Positions 50,715 through 57,772 of a stretch of DNA of 64,000 nt are shown piece after piece. The notes beneath the pieces were generated by a model. It saw nothing but the letters and a program-made list of their open reading frames with translations, was not told the DNA's origin and did not search any database. A program made the position numbers and the translations under genes. The DNA is from Acidobacteriota bacterium (lineage in GTDB: Bacteria > Acidobacteriota > Blastocatellia > Pyrinomonadales > Pyrinomonadaceae), in the NCBI GenBank assembly GCA_003223025.1, contig QHXR01000004.1, positions 112,504 through 176,503 on the forward strand, written 5' to 3'. The first letter of the stretch is position 1, and every line of letters starts with the position of its first letter.

Positions 50715-51115
50715 TATTTTCTAGCTCCTTATTAACTTTCACTGGCGTCTTTTTTTACTTGGGGGTTTTTAGTTTTCTAGGCTGGGTAACGGTGCCGGGT
50801 CGAGGCGAGGTAAGAAGTTTTTGCCACCTTCTGTTTGCGCTTATCGACAGGATTTTTTGGATAGGACAACTGAGTGAATTGCCTAGACTCCGGCTTCGTT
50901 CCAGATTTTCGCGTGACTTTTACAAGCAGCGGATTGAGTTGTGTTTTAGAAAACTTTTCGCATCGGGTGGCGAAGGGGAACGGCTCTCGAACAACCGTCA
51001 CTGAACTAAACTACAGGAACTGTTGGCGCACTGTCAACAGTTTTTTACATCGTTGAACGCCAGATTGGAAGTAATGCGGTCAGGCTGACCGGGCAGGTTT
51101 CTCATTGTGATCGAG
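50715..51115. other. 401 bp spacer upstream of pilM
   Basis: Region between pilM and the acyl-CoA dehydrogenase gene, both on the minus strand. No ORF with protein character. It holds the candidate pilM promoter and an inverted repeat at 51018-51042 (AACTGTTG / CAACAGTT) followed on the plus strand by TTTT. Confidence 0.5.
51008..51037 (-). promoter_or_regulatory. Candidate promoter for the pil operon, overlapped by an inverted repeat
   Basis: On the minus strand TTGACA (complement of 51032-51037) is a perfect -35 element. After 18 bp comes TAGTTT (complement of 51008-51013), a weak -10. The -35 lies inside the AACTGTTG/CAACAGTT inverted repeat, which could be a protein-binding site. Confidence 0.35.
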
Positions 51116-52312
51116 TTAGGAGCTGAATTTTTCCAATTCTTGTTTCGCGATTGATTCGAAATGGACCTCGTCCGGACCATCGGCGAGACGCAACGAGCGA
51201 GCATATATCCAGAATTGAGCTAACGGAAAATCGTTGGAAACTCCGCCGCCGCCGTGAGTTTGTATCGCACGGTCGACGATCTTCAAAGCCATGTTCGGCA
51301 CGATCGCCTTTATCATCGCGATCTCTTTTCGCGCTGCTTTGTTTCCGTCGCTATCCATCATCCATGCCGTTTTAAAAACAAGCAGGCGTGCCTGTTCGAT
51401 CGCGAGCCGAGCATCGGCGACCCATTGACGGATGACTCCCTGCTCGGCGATCGGCTTTCTAAAAGCGATTCGAGATTTCGCACGATCACACATTAACTCG
51501 AGCGATCGCTCGGCGACACCGATCAGACGCATGCAGTGATGAACGCGTCCCGGTCCGAGCCTGCCTTGAGCGATCTCGAACCCGCGTCCTTCGCCAAGAA
51601 TTAGATTCCCTTTCGGAACACGGACGTCGGTGAATGTAATCTCGGCATGTCCGTTCGGTGCGTCGTCGTATCCGAAAACATTTAGCATTCGCTCAAGCTT
51701 TACACCGTCCGCATCCATTGGAACGACGATCATCGACTGCTGAAGATGTCGCGGAGCATCCGTATTACTCTTGCCCATGAAGATCGCGAGTTTGCATCTC
51801 GCATCACCGGCTCCCGTCGACCACCACTTTCGCCCGTTAAGAATATAATCGTCGCCGTCCGCCTTTATCGATGATTGAATGTTAGTAGCGTCCGACGAAG
51901 CGACGTCGGGCTCCGTCATCGCAAAGCACGATCGGATCTCGCCGGCGAGCAGCGGCCTCAACCATTTGTCCTTCTGCTCTTCGTTTCCGTATAGATGGAG
52001 CACTTCCATATTCCCGGTGTCGGGCGCGGAGCAATTGAAAACTTCGGATGCCCACGTAACGCGTCCCATGATCTCGGCAAGCGGTGCGTAGTCAAGATTA
52101 GTCAATCCGGAAATGTCCGGCAGGAAGAGATTCCATAATCCGGCGCCCTTTGCTTCTAGCTTTAGGTCATTTATCAACTGCAGCGGCTGCCATCGATTAC
52201 CGGTGTTGATCTCTTCCGCATAGGCCATTTCGTTCGGATAAATATTCTTCTGCATGAATACGTCGAGACGCTCGAGATATTCTTTGCACTTGTCTGAGTA
52301 TTCAAAATTCAT
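51116..52312 (-). CDS. Acyl-CoA dehydrogenase, ACAD10/11-like
   Basis: 398 aa from the ATG at 52312 ([20 protein letters not shown]); the frame runs to 52345. FAD-dependent acyl-CoA dehydrogenase: [17 protein letters not shown] is the FAD-contacting signature, [20 protein letters not shown] and [20 protein letters not shown] are typical of the ACAD10/11 branch, and the end has [17 protein letters not shown]. Members of this branch act on 4-hydroxyacyl-CoAs after phosphorylation by an aminoglycoside-phosphotransferase-like partner. Such a kinase-like gene lies 1.9 kb away at 54180, on the other strand. A simple straight-chain dehydrogenase role is the alternative. Confidence 0.9.
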   Translation of the reverse strand: MNFEYSDKCKEYLERLDVFMQKNIYPNEMAYAEEINTGNRWQPLQLINDLKLEAKGAGLWNLFLPDISGLTNLDYAPLAEIMGRVTWASEVFNCSAPDTGNMEVLHLYGNEEQKDKWLRPLLAGEIRSCFAMTEPDVASSDATNIQSSIKADGDDYILNGRKWWSTGAGDARCKLAIFMGKSNTDAPRHLQQSMIVVPMDADGVKLERMLNVFGYDDAPNGHAEITFTDVRVPKGNLILGEGRGFEIAQGRLGPGRVHHCMRLIGVAERSLELMCDRAKSRIAFRKPIAEQGVIRQWVADARLAIEQARLLVFKTAWMMDSDGNKAARKEIAMIKAIVPNMALKIVDRAIQTHGGGGVSNDFPLAQFWIYARSLRLADGPDEVHFESIAKQELEKFSS

Positions 52313-52529
52313 TTTGTTGAGAAAACTCCAAACCGCGAATACCAATTGTCTCCCGGTCGTCGTTCAAAGCGGGTTTTAACGCGTCAAGGTTAGCACATCT
52401 ACATTTCACCCAACTTCCCTGTCAGCAAAACGATTGCGCCATTTCGTTCTAAGATGTGGTCAAATGTGACCATTGAATATTGATCCTCAACTTCCATTGT
52501 TGACCGCTCAAATCCGAATGGAGAATCAA

Positions 52530-53048
52530 ATGAAATTTACGCCAACTTTTCGATACAAGTGTGTACGTTTTCTGTTCGCGACGGTGACCGCGATTTTTCT
52601 TTTCGCCGGCCTCGTGTCCGCACAGACGGACGTCACCAAGCAGATGACAGTCTCCGGAGAGACCGGTTTGAAATGGGTAAACACCGGCATCACGGTCGTC
52701 GCGGGTGACACCGTACGCCTTGATGCAAAAGGTGAAGTGGATGTCGGCGGATCCTACGGCGCTCACGGTCCGGAAGGAACGACAGATTTTTCGGAGCAGC
52801 CCGTCGGGTATTATCCGCTCGAAACCAAGATGCGTTATGGATTGGCCGGACGGATCACGCAGGGAAGCGGAAGAAAATTCCAAGTAACTCAAACATGGGT
52901 ATATGGCGAGGCAAAAGAGATCAAGGTTAAGCGAAGCGGAATCTTGTGGCTCACTGTTAACGACGACGCTCCTGAGGGAAACGTCGGAGAGTTCACCGTA
53001 ACGATCACAATCATCAAACCTGCTCCGAAGGCTAAGGCAAAGAGCTAG
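52530..53048 (+). CDS. Secreted PA-IL-lectin-like protein
   Basis: 172 aa from the ATG at 52530, preceded by GGAG at six bases; upstream in-frame starts at 52518 and 52473 are less supported. Signal peptide ending LVSAQ. The mature domain (KWVNTGITVVAGDTVRLDAK, AHGPEGTTDF, YGLAGRIT, GILWLTVNDDAPEGNVGEFT) has the layout of the PA-IL/LecA-type galactose-binding fold, in which a calcium ion near the NDD loop helps hold the sugar. The match is from pattern only. The C-terminus is Lys-rich. It may be a secreted carbohydrate-binding protein. Confidence 0.65.
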   Translation: MKFTPTFRYKCVRFLFATVTAIFLFAGLVSAQTDVTKQMTVSGETGLKWVNTGITVVAGDTVRLDAKGEVDVGGSYGAHGPEGTTDFSEQPVGYYPLETKMRYGLAGRITQGSGRKFQVTQTWVYGEAKEIKVKRSGILWLTVNDDAPEGNVGEFTVTITIIKPAPKAKAKS

Positions 53049-53092
53049 CTTGTTTTGCGAAGACGTCGATTCCAGTTTCGAGGAGAAACAAA

Positions 53093-54055
53093 ATGAGACC
53101 GATAGATCTGTTAGCAAAAATTTCGATGACGGCTACGCTCGCGGTAGTGTTCATGTCACAGTCAGGCGAGGCGACGGCTCAAGTGGTTGTTAACCCTAAC
53201 CCGACTCACATTAGTTCGTTTCCATTGACCGCCGAACTACCTTCAGGAACATATTATTATTCCGTGAACGCCAACTCCGGTCCGGCGACGATCACACTCG
53301 AGTTCACCCCGCCCGACGGCGGAGGCGGGATGTCGGTTTCTGTAAGCGGCCCCGATTGCTGCGGATCCGACGCGTATGTCGGCACTGACACGGGCCTATC
53401 AACTCTGGTTCGAAGAGAGGCGACTTTCAACGTGCCGTCGCGTCAGCGGTTGGTTCTTGCAGCTTATATTTCGGTCCGGCCACAGGCGACAGTGCGCTTT
53501 ACGATAAACATTTCCCCAAGTGCGGGAGGTGGAGAGGGGACAGGAGATCGGGGAAGCGGCGTCATTGTTACTCCACCACCGTCGACTCCGGTGCATCCAC
53601 CGTCCAGAGTCTGTACAGATCTTGGCCTCATTGATCCTCTTGGCGTGGAGCCGTCTCGCGATTTGTCATCAATAACGATCACCGGTGTCCTTCGAAATCT
53701 CTCTCCCACGCCGTACATCGCAAACCCGCACTACGCACCCCGGCGATCGGGATGGCTCGAGGTCGTCGCGATCCAAGGTCCCGGAGTACCGCGTAGGATA
53801 GTGAGACAAATAGCATTCACGGAAGTTGCTGCCAACGGCTCACGACCGTTCCGGGTGGTCGATACGACAGCTTCCAGAGCCGGGCGACTTTATGAGGTTC
53901 GCATACTCTATTCGGCGGCAAACTATACGGACAGGACAACGACCAATGATGACTGCAACGGAGCGAACAACGTGATTCGTACTCGTCCCATCCTTGCCTC
54001 GGACGACACAGTGATCGGCCTCGAGCCATTACCGAAACCCAAGTCCAAACCGTGA
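53093..54055 (+). CDS. Secreted beta-rich protein of unknown function
   Basis: 320 aa. Signal peptide (about 1-29, ending ATAQ) after GAGGAG. The first half is a beta-sandwich-like domain (SGTYYYSVNANSGPATITLE) with CC and Gly-rich turns. A Gly/Pro-rich hinge (GGGEGTGDRGSGVIVTPPPS) separates it from a second domain containing SITITGVLRNLSPTPYIANP and LYEVRILYSAANYTDRTTTN with two Cys. It lies 44 bp after the lectin-like gene and is likely cotranscribed. No family is recognised. Confidence 0.65.
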   Translation: MRPIDLLAKISMTATLAVVFMSQSGEATAQVVVNPNPTHISSFPLTAELPSGTYYYSVNANSGPATITLEFTPPDGGGGMSVSVSGPDCCGSDAYVGTDTGLSTLVRREATFNVPSRQRLVLAAYISVRPQATVRFTINISPSAGGGEGTGDRGSGVIVTPPPSTPVHPPSRVCTDLGLIDPLGVEPSRDLSSITITGVLRNLSPTPYIANPHYAPRRSGWLEVVAIQGPGVPRRIVRQIAFTEVAANGSRPFRVVDTTASRAGRLYEVRILYSAANYTDRTTTNDDCNGANNVIRTRPILASDDTVIGLEPLPKPKSKP

Positions 54056-54083
54056 TGAAGTGAGCCGTGAACGGTTCTTAAAC

Positions 54084-54112
54084 GGGCCTGGAGTTTCAAA
54101 AGCTCCGGGCCC
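54084..54112 (+). terminator. Possible terminator (GC-rich hairpin)
   Basis: GGGCCTGGAG / CTCCGGGCCC with one wobble pair and a nine-base loop, 28 bp after the stop codon. The T-run is poor, so it may only be a 3' stabilising hairpin. Confidence 0.5.
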
Positions 54113-54179
54113 TACTCGTTTCGCGAGCTCGAGCTCCGCATCGATCCGCGCAAGTTCGCCGATGGTAAACTGATTTGCA

Positions 54180-55235
54180 ATGACAGAGGAAGCCAAGCCC
54201 GTTCGAAGTGGTGAGCAACTGGACACTGAAAGACTCGCGGAGTTTTTGGGCAGAACTCTCCGTACACCGCACACGCACGTCGACGTCCTGCAATTCCCCG
54301 CTGGCAGCTCAAATCTCACATATTCCGTAAAGGTTGGTGACGAAGACTATGTTCTGCGCCGTCCGCCGTTTGGCAACACGGTAAAGACCGCGCATGATAT
54401 GCGGCGCGAATTTGATGGGCTGTCGAAACTCTCTGCGATCTATCAACCCGCACCTAAGCCGATCGTATTTTGCGATGACGATTCTGTTATCGGTTCCGAG
54501 TTTTATCTGATGGAGCGGCGACGCGGACTTGTTATTCGTGGCCGTTCGCCAGAGGCGTTAAAATCGCCTGCGATGCAGAGAAATGTCTGCAAGAGTTTTA
54601 TTCGAAATCTTGCGGATCTGCATGCGCTCGATTACAACGCCGCGGGTCTCGGAGACCTCGGCCGTCCCGAAGGCTACTGCCGACGCCAGGTCGAAGGATG
54701 GACGAAAAGATATTTCGCGGCGAAGACACACGAATGGCCGCAGATTGAAAATGCGATCGCGTGGCTGAACTCGAACATTCCAAGTGAGTCCGGAGCCTCG
54801 CTGATCCACAACGATTACAAATTCGACAACGTGATGCTCGATCCGAAAGATCTGACGAAAATCACGGCCGTCCTCGACTGGGAAATGGTCACGGTAGGCG
54901 ATCCGCTAATGGATCTCGGAACGACTCTTGGATATTGGATGTCGCGCGAGGCCGGAGACGAATTGCTGAACATGCCTTTCAACCCGCGCGTGCTGATGGA
55001 AAATATTTCCCGAGCCGAGTTGGCCGAGCTTTATTCCGGTGCGTCGGGTCGAGATGTTTCGGATCTTCTTTTTTATTACATTTTCGGAACGTTCAAGATC
55101 GCAGTCATCGCTCAGCAGATTTACGCGAGGTTCGTAAAGGGATTTACGAAGGATCCTCGATTCGCTCACTTCGACAGATTCGTCTCGGCATTGGGGAGGA
55201 TCGCATCTGGCTCGATCGAACGCGGAACCATTTGA
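54180..55235 (+). CDS. Phosphotransferase family protein (ACAD10/11 kinase-domain-like)
   Basis: 351 aa with the aminoglycoside-phosphotransferase/choline-kinase fold. Seen: FPAGSSNLTYSVKVGDEDYVL (nucleotide loop), catalytic LIHNDYKFDNVMLD (H210, N211, D212, N217) and metal-binding VLDWEMVTVGDPLMDLG (D233). The close match of these blocks is to the kinase half of ACAD10/ACAD11 and to LvaA-type kinases, which phosphorylate the 4-hydroxyl of 4-hydroxyacyl-CoAs. An acyl-CoA dehydrogenase of the matching branch lies nearby at 51116-52312. Antibiotic phosphorylation is unlikely for this branch. Confidence 0.9.
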   Translation: MTEEAKPVRSGEQLDTERLAEFLGRTLRTPHTHVDVLQFPAGSSNLTYSVKVGDEDYVLRRPPFGNTVKTAHDMRREFDGLSKLSAIYQPAPKPIVFCDDDSVIGSEFYLMERRRGLVIRGRSPEALKSPAMQRNVCKSFIRNLADLHALDYNAAGLGDLGRPEGYCRRQVEGWTKRYFAAKTHEWPQIENAIAWLNSNIPSESGASLIHNDYKFDNVMLDPKDLTKITAVLDWEMVTVGDPLMDLGTTLGYWMSREAGDELLNMPFNPRVLMENISRAELAELYSGASGRDVSDLLFYYIFGTFKIAVIAQQIYARFVKGFTKDPRFAHFDRFVSALGRIASGSIERGTI

Positions 55236-55243
55236 TCGCATCC

Positions 55244-55277
55244 TTTTCAAATTTGAAATTTGGAATTTGGAATTTGA
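55244..55277. repeat. Stutter repeat (AATTTGG units)
   Basis: TTCAAATTTGAAATTTGGAA and TTTGGAATTTGAAACC units right after the phosphotransferase stop codon. Partly self-complementary (TTTCAAAT/ATTTGAAA). It fills the convergent spacer. Confidence 0.6.
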
Positions 55278-55298
55278 AACCGTCTGACTGTCGAACTT

Positions 55299-55658
55299 CT
55301 AAGGTTTTGGATAATCGGCGCCGGAAGGAATTTTCCAGATCACGGTATATGCATCCTTCTTCGAACCTCCACGAACGAAAGTCATCCGGGTCTCTCGTTC
55401 GTGTGCGGCAAGCACGCTCGTAATAATCTCCTCTCGGCGGGTGATCTCTTTATCCGCACCATAGTTGATTATGCACAGCGGTGTCAGACGATCGTATTGA
55501 TCCCAAAACTTTTCTATCGCGCGGGTGAGCGCCTTATCTGAAATATTTCCAAGTTCCAAAACTTTGATCGGCACCTTTTCTTCTTGCGCAGTTACCGGCG
55601 GTGCGAACGCTATCGCACCGAGTATCAGGAAAAAGACCGGAAGCAATGCTCGTGACAT
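55299..55658 (-). CDS. Small secreted protein of unknown function
   Basis: 119 aa from the ATG at 55658, which opens with a signal peptide (SRALLPVFFLILGAIAFAPP, cleavage near TAQEE). The long frame to 55844 runs antisense through the preA end and is not used. Mature part: VLELGNISDKALTRAIEKFW, DRLTPLCIINYGADKEITRR, RMTFVRGGSKKDAYTVIWKI. It looks like a small alpha/beta domain with one Cys. It lies 68 bp downstream of preA on the same strand, so it could be the last gene of that operon. Confidence 0.65.
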   Translation of the reverse strand: MSRALLPVFFLILGAIAFAPPVTAQEEKVPIKVLELGNISDKALTRAIEKFWDQYDRLTPLCIINYGADKEITRREEIITSVLAAHERETRMTFVRGGSKKDAYTVIWKIPSGADYPKP

Positions 55659-55726
55659 TTTGCGTTTGAGGTTTCCCGAATTCCTCACAATTTCTACCTT
55701 CGAATTGCACATCTGGAAATTTGAAA

Positions 55727-56974
55727 TCACTTCCCGCTCGTCCGGTCTCTCCAACTCTCGGACGGGCCGCCGGCGTCGACTCGTTTCATCGTAATCGCAC
55801 CGGGCGACGGGCAAACTAATGCACAGAGATTGCAGCCGACGCATTCTTCGTCGAGCACGTACGGGTATCGCTTCCCGTCGACCTCATGAAAGCGAAAGCT
55901 CTGATGAGCTCCGTCTTCGCATGCAATGTAACAAAGATTGCAGCGGATACAATGCTCGTTATTGACTTGTGCCTTGACGTCGTAATTGAGATCGAGATTT
56001 CCCCAGTCCGTGACACGTTCGACGGACTTTCCGATGATGTGGTTCACCGACGCGAAGCCTTTCTCGTCGAGATAATTATTCAACCCGTCGATCATGTCTT
56101 CGACGATGCGATAACCATAATGCATGACCGCAGTGCAGACCTGAACATTCCCGGCGCCTAGCAGCAAAAACTCGACCGCGTCGCGCCAATTATTTATGCC
56201 GCCGATACCGCTGATCGGAATATTGAACTCCGGATCGCGTGCGAGCTCGGAGACCATGTTGAGCGCGATCGGCTTCACAGCGGTGCCGCAGTAGCCACCG
56301 TGAGCCGCCATTCCATTGACGTTCGGATACGGGATCATCGTGTCGATATCTACGCCCATCACCGAGTTGATGGTGTTGATAAGCGAGACTGCATCGGCTC
56401 CGCCTTTCTGCGCGGCATGGCCCGGAGGAACGATGTGAGTCACGTTCGGTGTGAGCTTGACGATCACGGGAAGGTTCGAAACTTCTTTCACCCACTCCGT
56501 AACCATGCACGTGTATTCCGGCACCTGTCCCATCGCGGCGCCCATTCCGCGTTCGCTCATCCCGTGCGGACAGCCGAAGTTCAACTCGAATCCGTCGCAG
56601 CCGGTGTCTTGCGATTTCTTCACGATCTCCTGCCACGCTTCGCGTTTCGATTCGACCATCAATGAAACGATGACCGCGTGCTTCGGATATTTCTTCTTGC
56701 ACTCGTAAACTTCTTTCAGATTCACTTCGAGCGGCCGGTCGGTGATGAGCTCGATATTGTTCAGCCCGATCATGCGCAGCGCGCCTTGATCAAGCGACGC
56801 GAGCCGTGACGACACATTCGTGATCGGCTCACCAAGCGTCTTCCAAACCGCACCGCCCCAACCCGCATCGAACGCACGCTCGATCATCGGCCCCATATTC
56901 GTCGGCGGTGCGCTCGCGAGCCAGAAAGGATTCGGAGATTTTATTCCTGCGAAATTAATGTTTAGATCTGCCAT
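55727..56974 (-). CDS. preA: NAD-dependent dihydropyrimidine dehydrogenase subunit PreA
   Basis: 415 aa from the ATG at 56974 (MADLNINFAG). An FMN TIM-barrel domain reduces uracil/thymine: LNFGCPHGMSERGMG holds the active-site Cys135 and His137, with KLTPNVTHIVPPG and SGIGGINNWRDAVEFLLLGA. Two 4Fe-4S motifs sit at the C-terminus (CIRCNLCYIAC and CVGCNLCALVC). It partners with PreT, which supplies electrons from NADH. Normally preT-preA are adjacent; here a GxxExxY element of about 0.7 kb separates them, possibly weakening cotranscription. The residues upstream of 56974 in the frame are translated repeat and are not used. Confidence 0.93.
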   Translation of the reverse strand: MADLNINFAGIKSPNPFWLASAPPTNMGPMIERAFDAGWGGAVWKTLGEPITNVSSRLASLDQGALRMIGLNNIELITDRPLEVNLKEVYECKKKYPKHAVIVSLMVESKREAWQEIVKKSQDTGCDGFELNFGCPHGMSERGMGAAMGQVPEYTCMVTEWVKEVSNLPVIVKLTPNVTHIVPPGHAAQKGGADAVSLINTINSVMGVDIDTMIPYPNVNGMAAHGGYCGTAVKPIALNMVSELARDPEFNIPISGIGGINNWRDAVEFLLLGAGNVQVCTAVMHYGYRIVEDMIDGLNNYLDEKGFASVNHIIGKSVERVTDWGNLDLNYDVKAQVNNEHCIRCNLCYIACEDGAHQSFRFHEVDGKRYPYVLDEECVGCNLCALVCPSPGAITMKRVDAGGPSESWRDRTSGK

Positions 56975-57033
56975 AAATTTGAGACTGTAACCAAGATCGA
57001 CCAAAACGGCTGCACGACCGGAAGAAGATTTTG

Positions 57034-57740
57034 CCGCGGATTTACGCGGATGACGCGGATAAGAAGCGATCACTCGCGGAACAAGGCGTCGAGAAGTCCG
57101 CCCGTTACCGAGGGCTTCTTACGAGCGTTGTCGAACGCCAACCGTTGAAACTGTGGCTTTGGCCCAAATTAAGCAGCAATCCGACCTCGATCTCAGTCGC
57201 CCTTAAGTAGTTTAATAATTGTGCGACATGGGCGGGGTCGATTGCTTTCGCTGATTTAAGCTCCAGAATTACCGATCGATCTACCAGTACGTCCGCATCA
57301 AAATCGCCGACTTTCTGATTATGAAACCATACCGGAATCGCAACCTGCTGCAGCGCCTCATGACCTTTTTCTCGCAATGCAATTCCTAGCGAGTTTTCAT
57401 AAACCGACTCGATGAACCCGTGTCCGAGTTCATTGTACACCTCGTAAAAGGTGCCAATAATCTTGTCGGTCAGCTCGCGATGTTTGAGTTGGGAGTTATC
57501 CATCGCTTTCAAGGGCTTTTCTGATCCGCGCTATCCGCGTAAATCCGGGGCTAAATTATTCCGGCAAACGCAACGTTTTCGCGTTTTCATAAACTGACTC
57601 GATGAACCCGTGTCCGAGTTCATTGTCACCTCGTAAAAGGTGCCAATAATCTTGTCGGTCAGCTCGCGATGTTTGAGTTGGGAGTTATCCATCCCTCTTC
57701 AAGGACTTTTCTGATCCGCGTTATCCGCGTAAATCCGCGG
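57034..57740 (-). mobile_element. TIR-bounded GxxExxY element between preT and preA
   Basis: Left end 57034-57060 and right end 57714-57740 are 27 bp inverted repeats differing at one base (CCGCGGATTTACGCGGAT, G or A, then ACGCGGAT). They enclose the GxxExxY gene. The right end abuts the preT stop codon (57741-57743). An inner, slightly diverged copy of the right end at 57524-57550 suggests the original element was about 517 bp and was lengthened by a later tandem duplication. No target-site duplication is obvious. Mobility is inferred. Confidence 0.7.
57105..57503 (-). CDS. GxxExxY family PDDEXK-like protein
   Basis: 132 aa from the ATG at 57503 (MDNSQLKHRELTDKIIG); a TTG at 57512 is possible. 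GHGFIESVYENSL contains the family-defining GxxExxY (G29, E32, Y35). GDFDADVLVDRSVILELKSA supplies the acidic residues and E81-x-K83 of a PDDEXK nuclease-type core, and the C-terminus has LLNLGQS. The biological role of the family is not known; nuclease activity is predicted from fold only. Terminal inverted repeats flank the gene, and part of its 5' end is duplicated at 57583-57772. Confidence 0.9.
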   Translation of the reverse strand: MDNSQLKHRELTDKIIGTFYEVYNELGHGFIESVYENSLGIALREKGHEALQQVAIPVWFHNQKVGDFDADVLVDRSVILELKSAKAIDPAHVAQLLNYLRATEIEVGLLLNLGQSHSFNGWRSTTLVRSPR

Positions 57741-57772
57741 CTAAATTATTCCGGCAAACGCAACGTTTTCGC
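57393..57772. repeat. 190-bp tandem duplication (GxxExxY 5' end, spacer and preT tail)
   Basis: Copy 1 is 57393-57582 and copy 2 is 57583-57772, offset 190 bp. They differ by a handful of substitutions and two compensating indels, including a one-base loss inside the duplicated coding part, so the second GxxExxY fragment is dead. Each copy ends with the same 30 bp (TAAATTATTCCGGCAAACGC and ten more bases) that also bounds the 138 bp repeat next to it. Confidence 0.9.

Noticed and set aside
50759..51056. Small plus-strand ORFs upstream of the candidate terminator near 51040
   Set aside because: No Shine-Dalgarno and no protein-like character; kept only as a spacer.
54180..55235. Aminoglycoside-resistance kinase
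   Set aside because: Motif blocks fit the ACAD10/11-type phosphotransferase branch and a matching acyl-CoA dehydrogenase is nearby.
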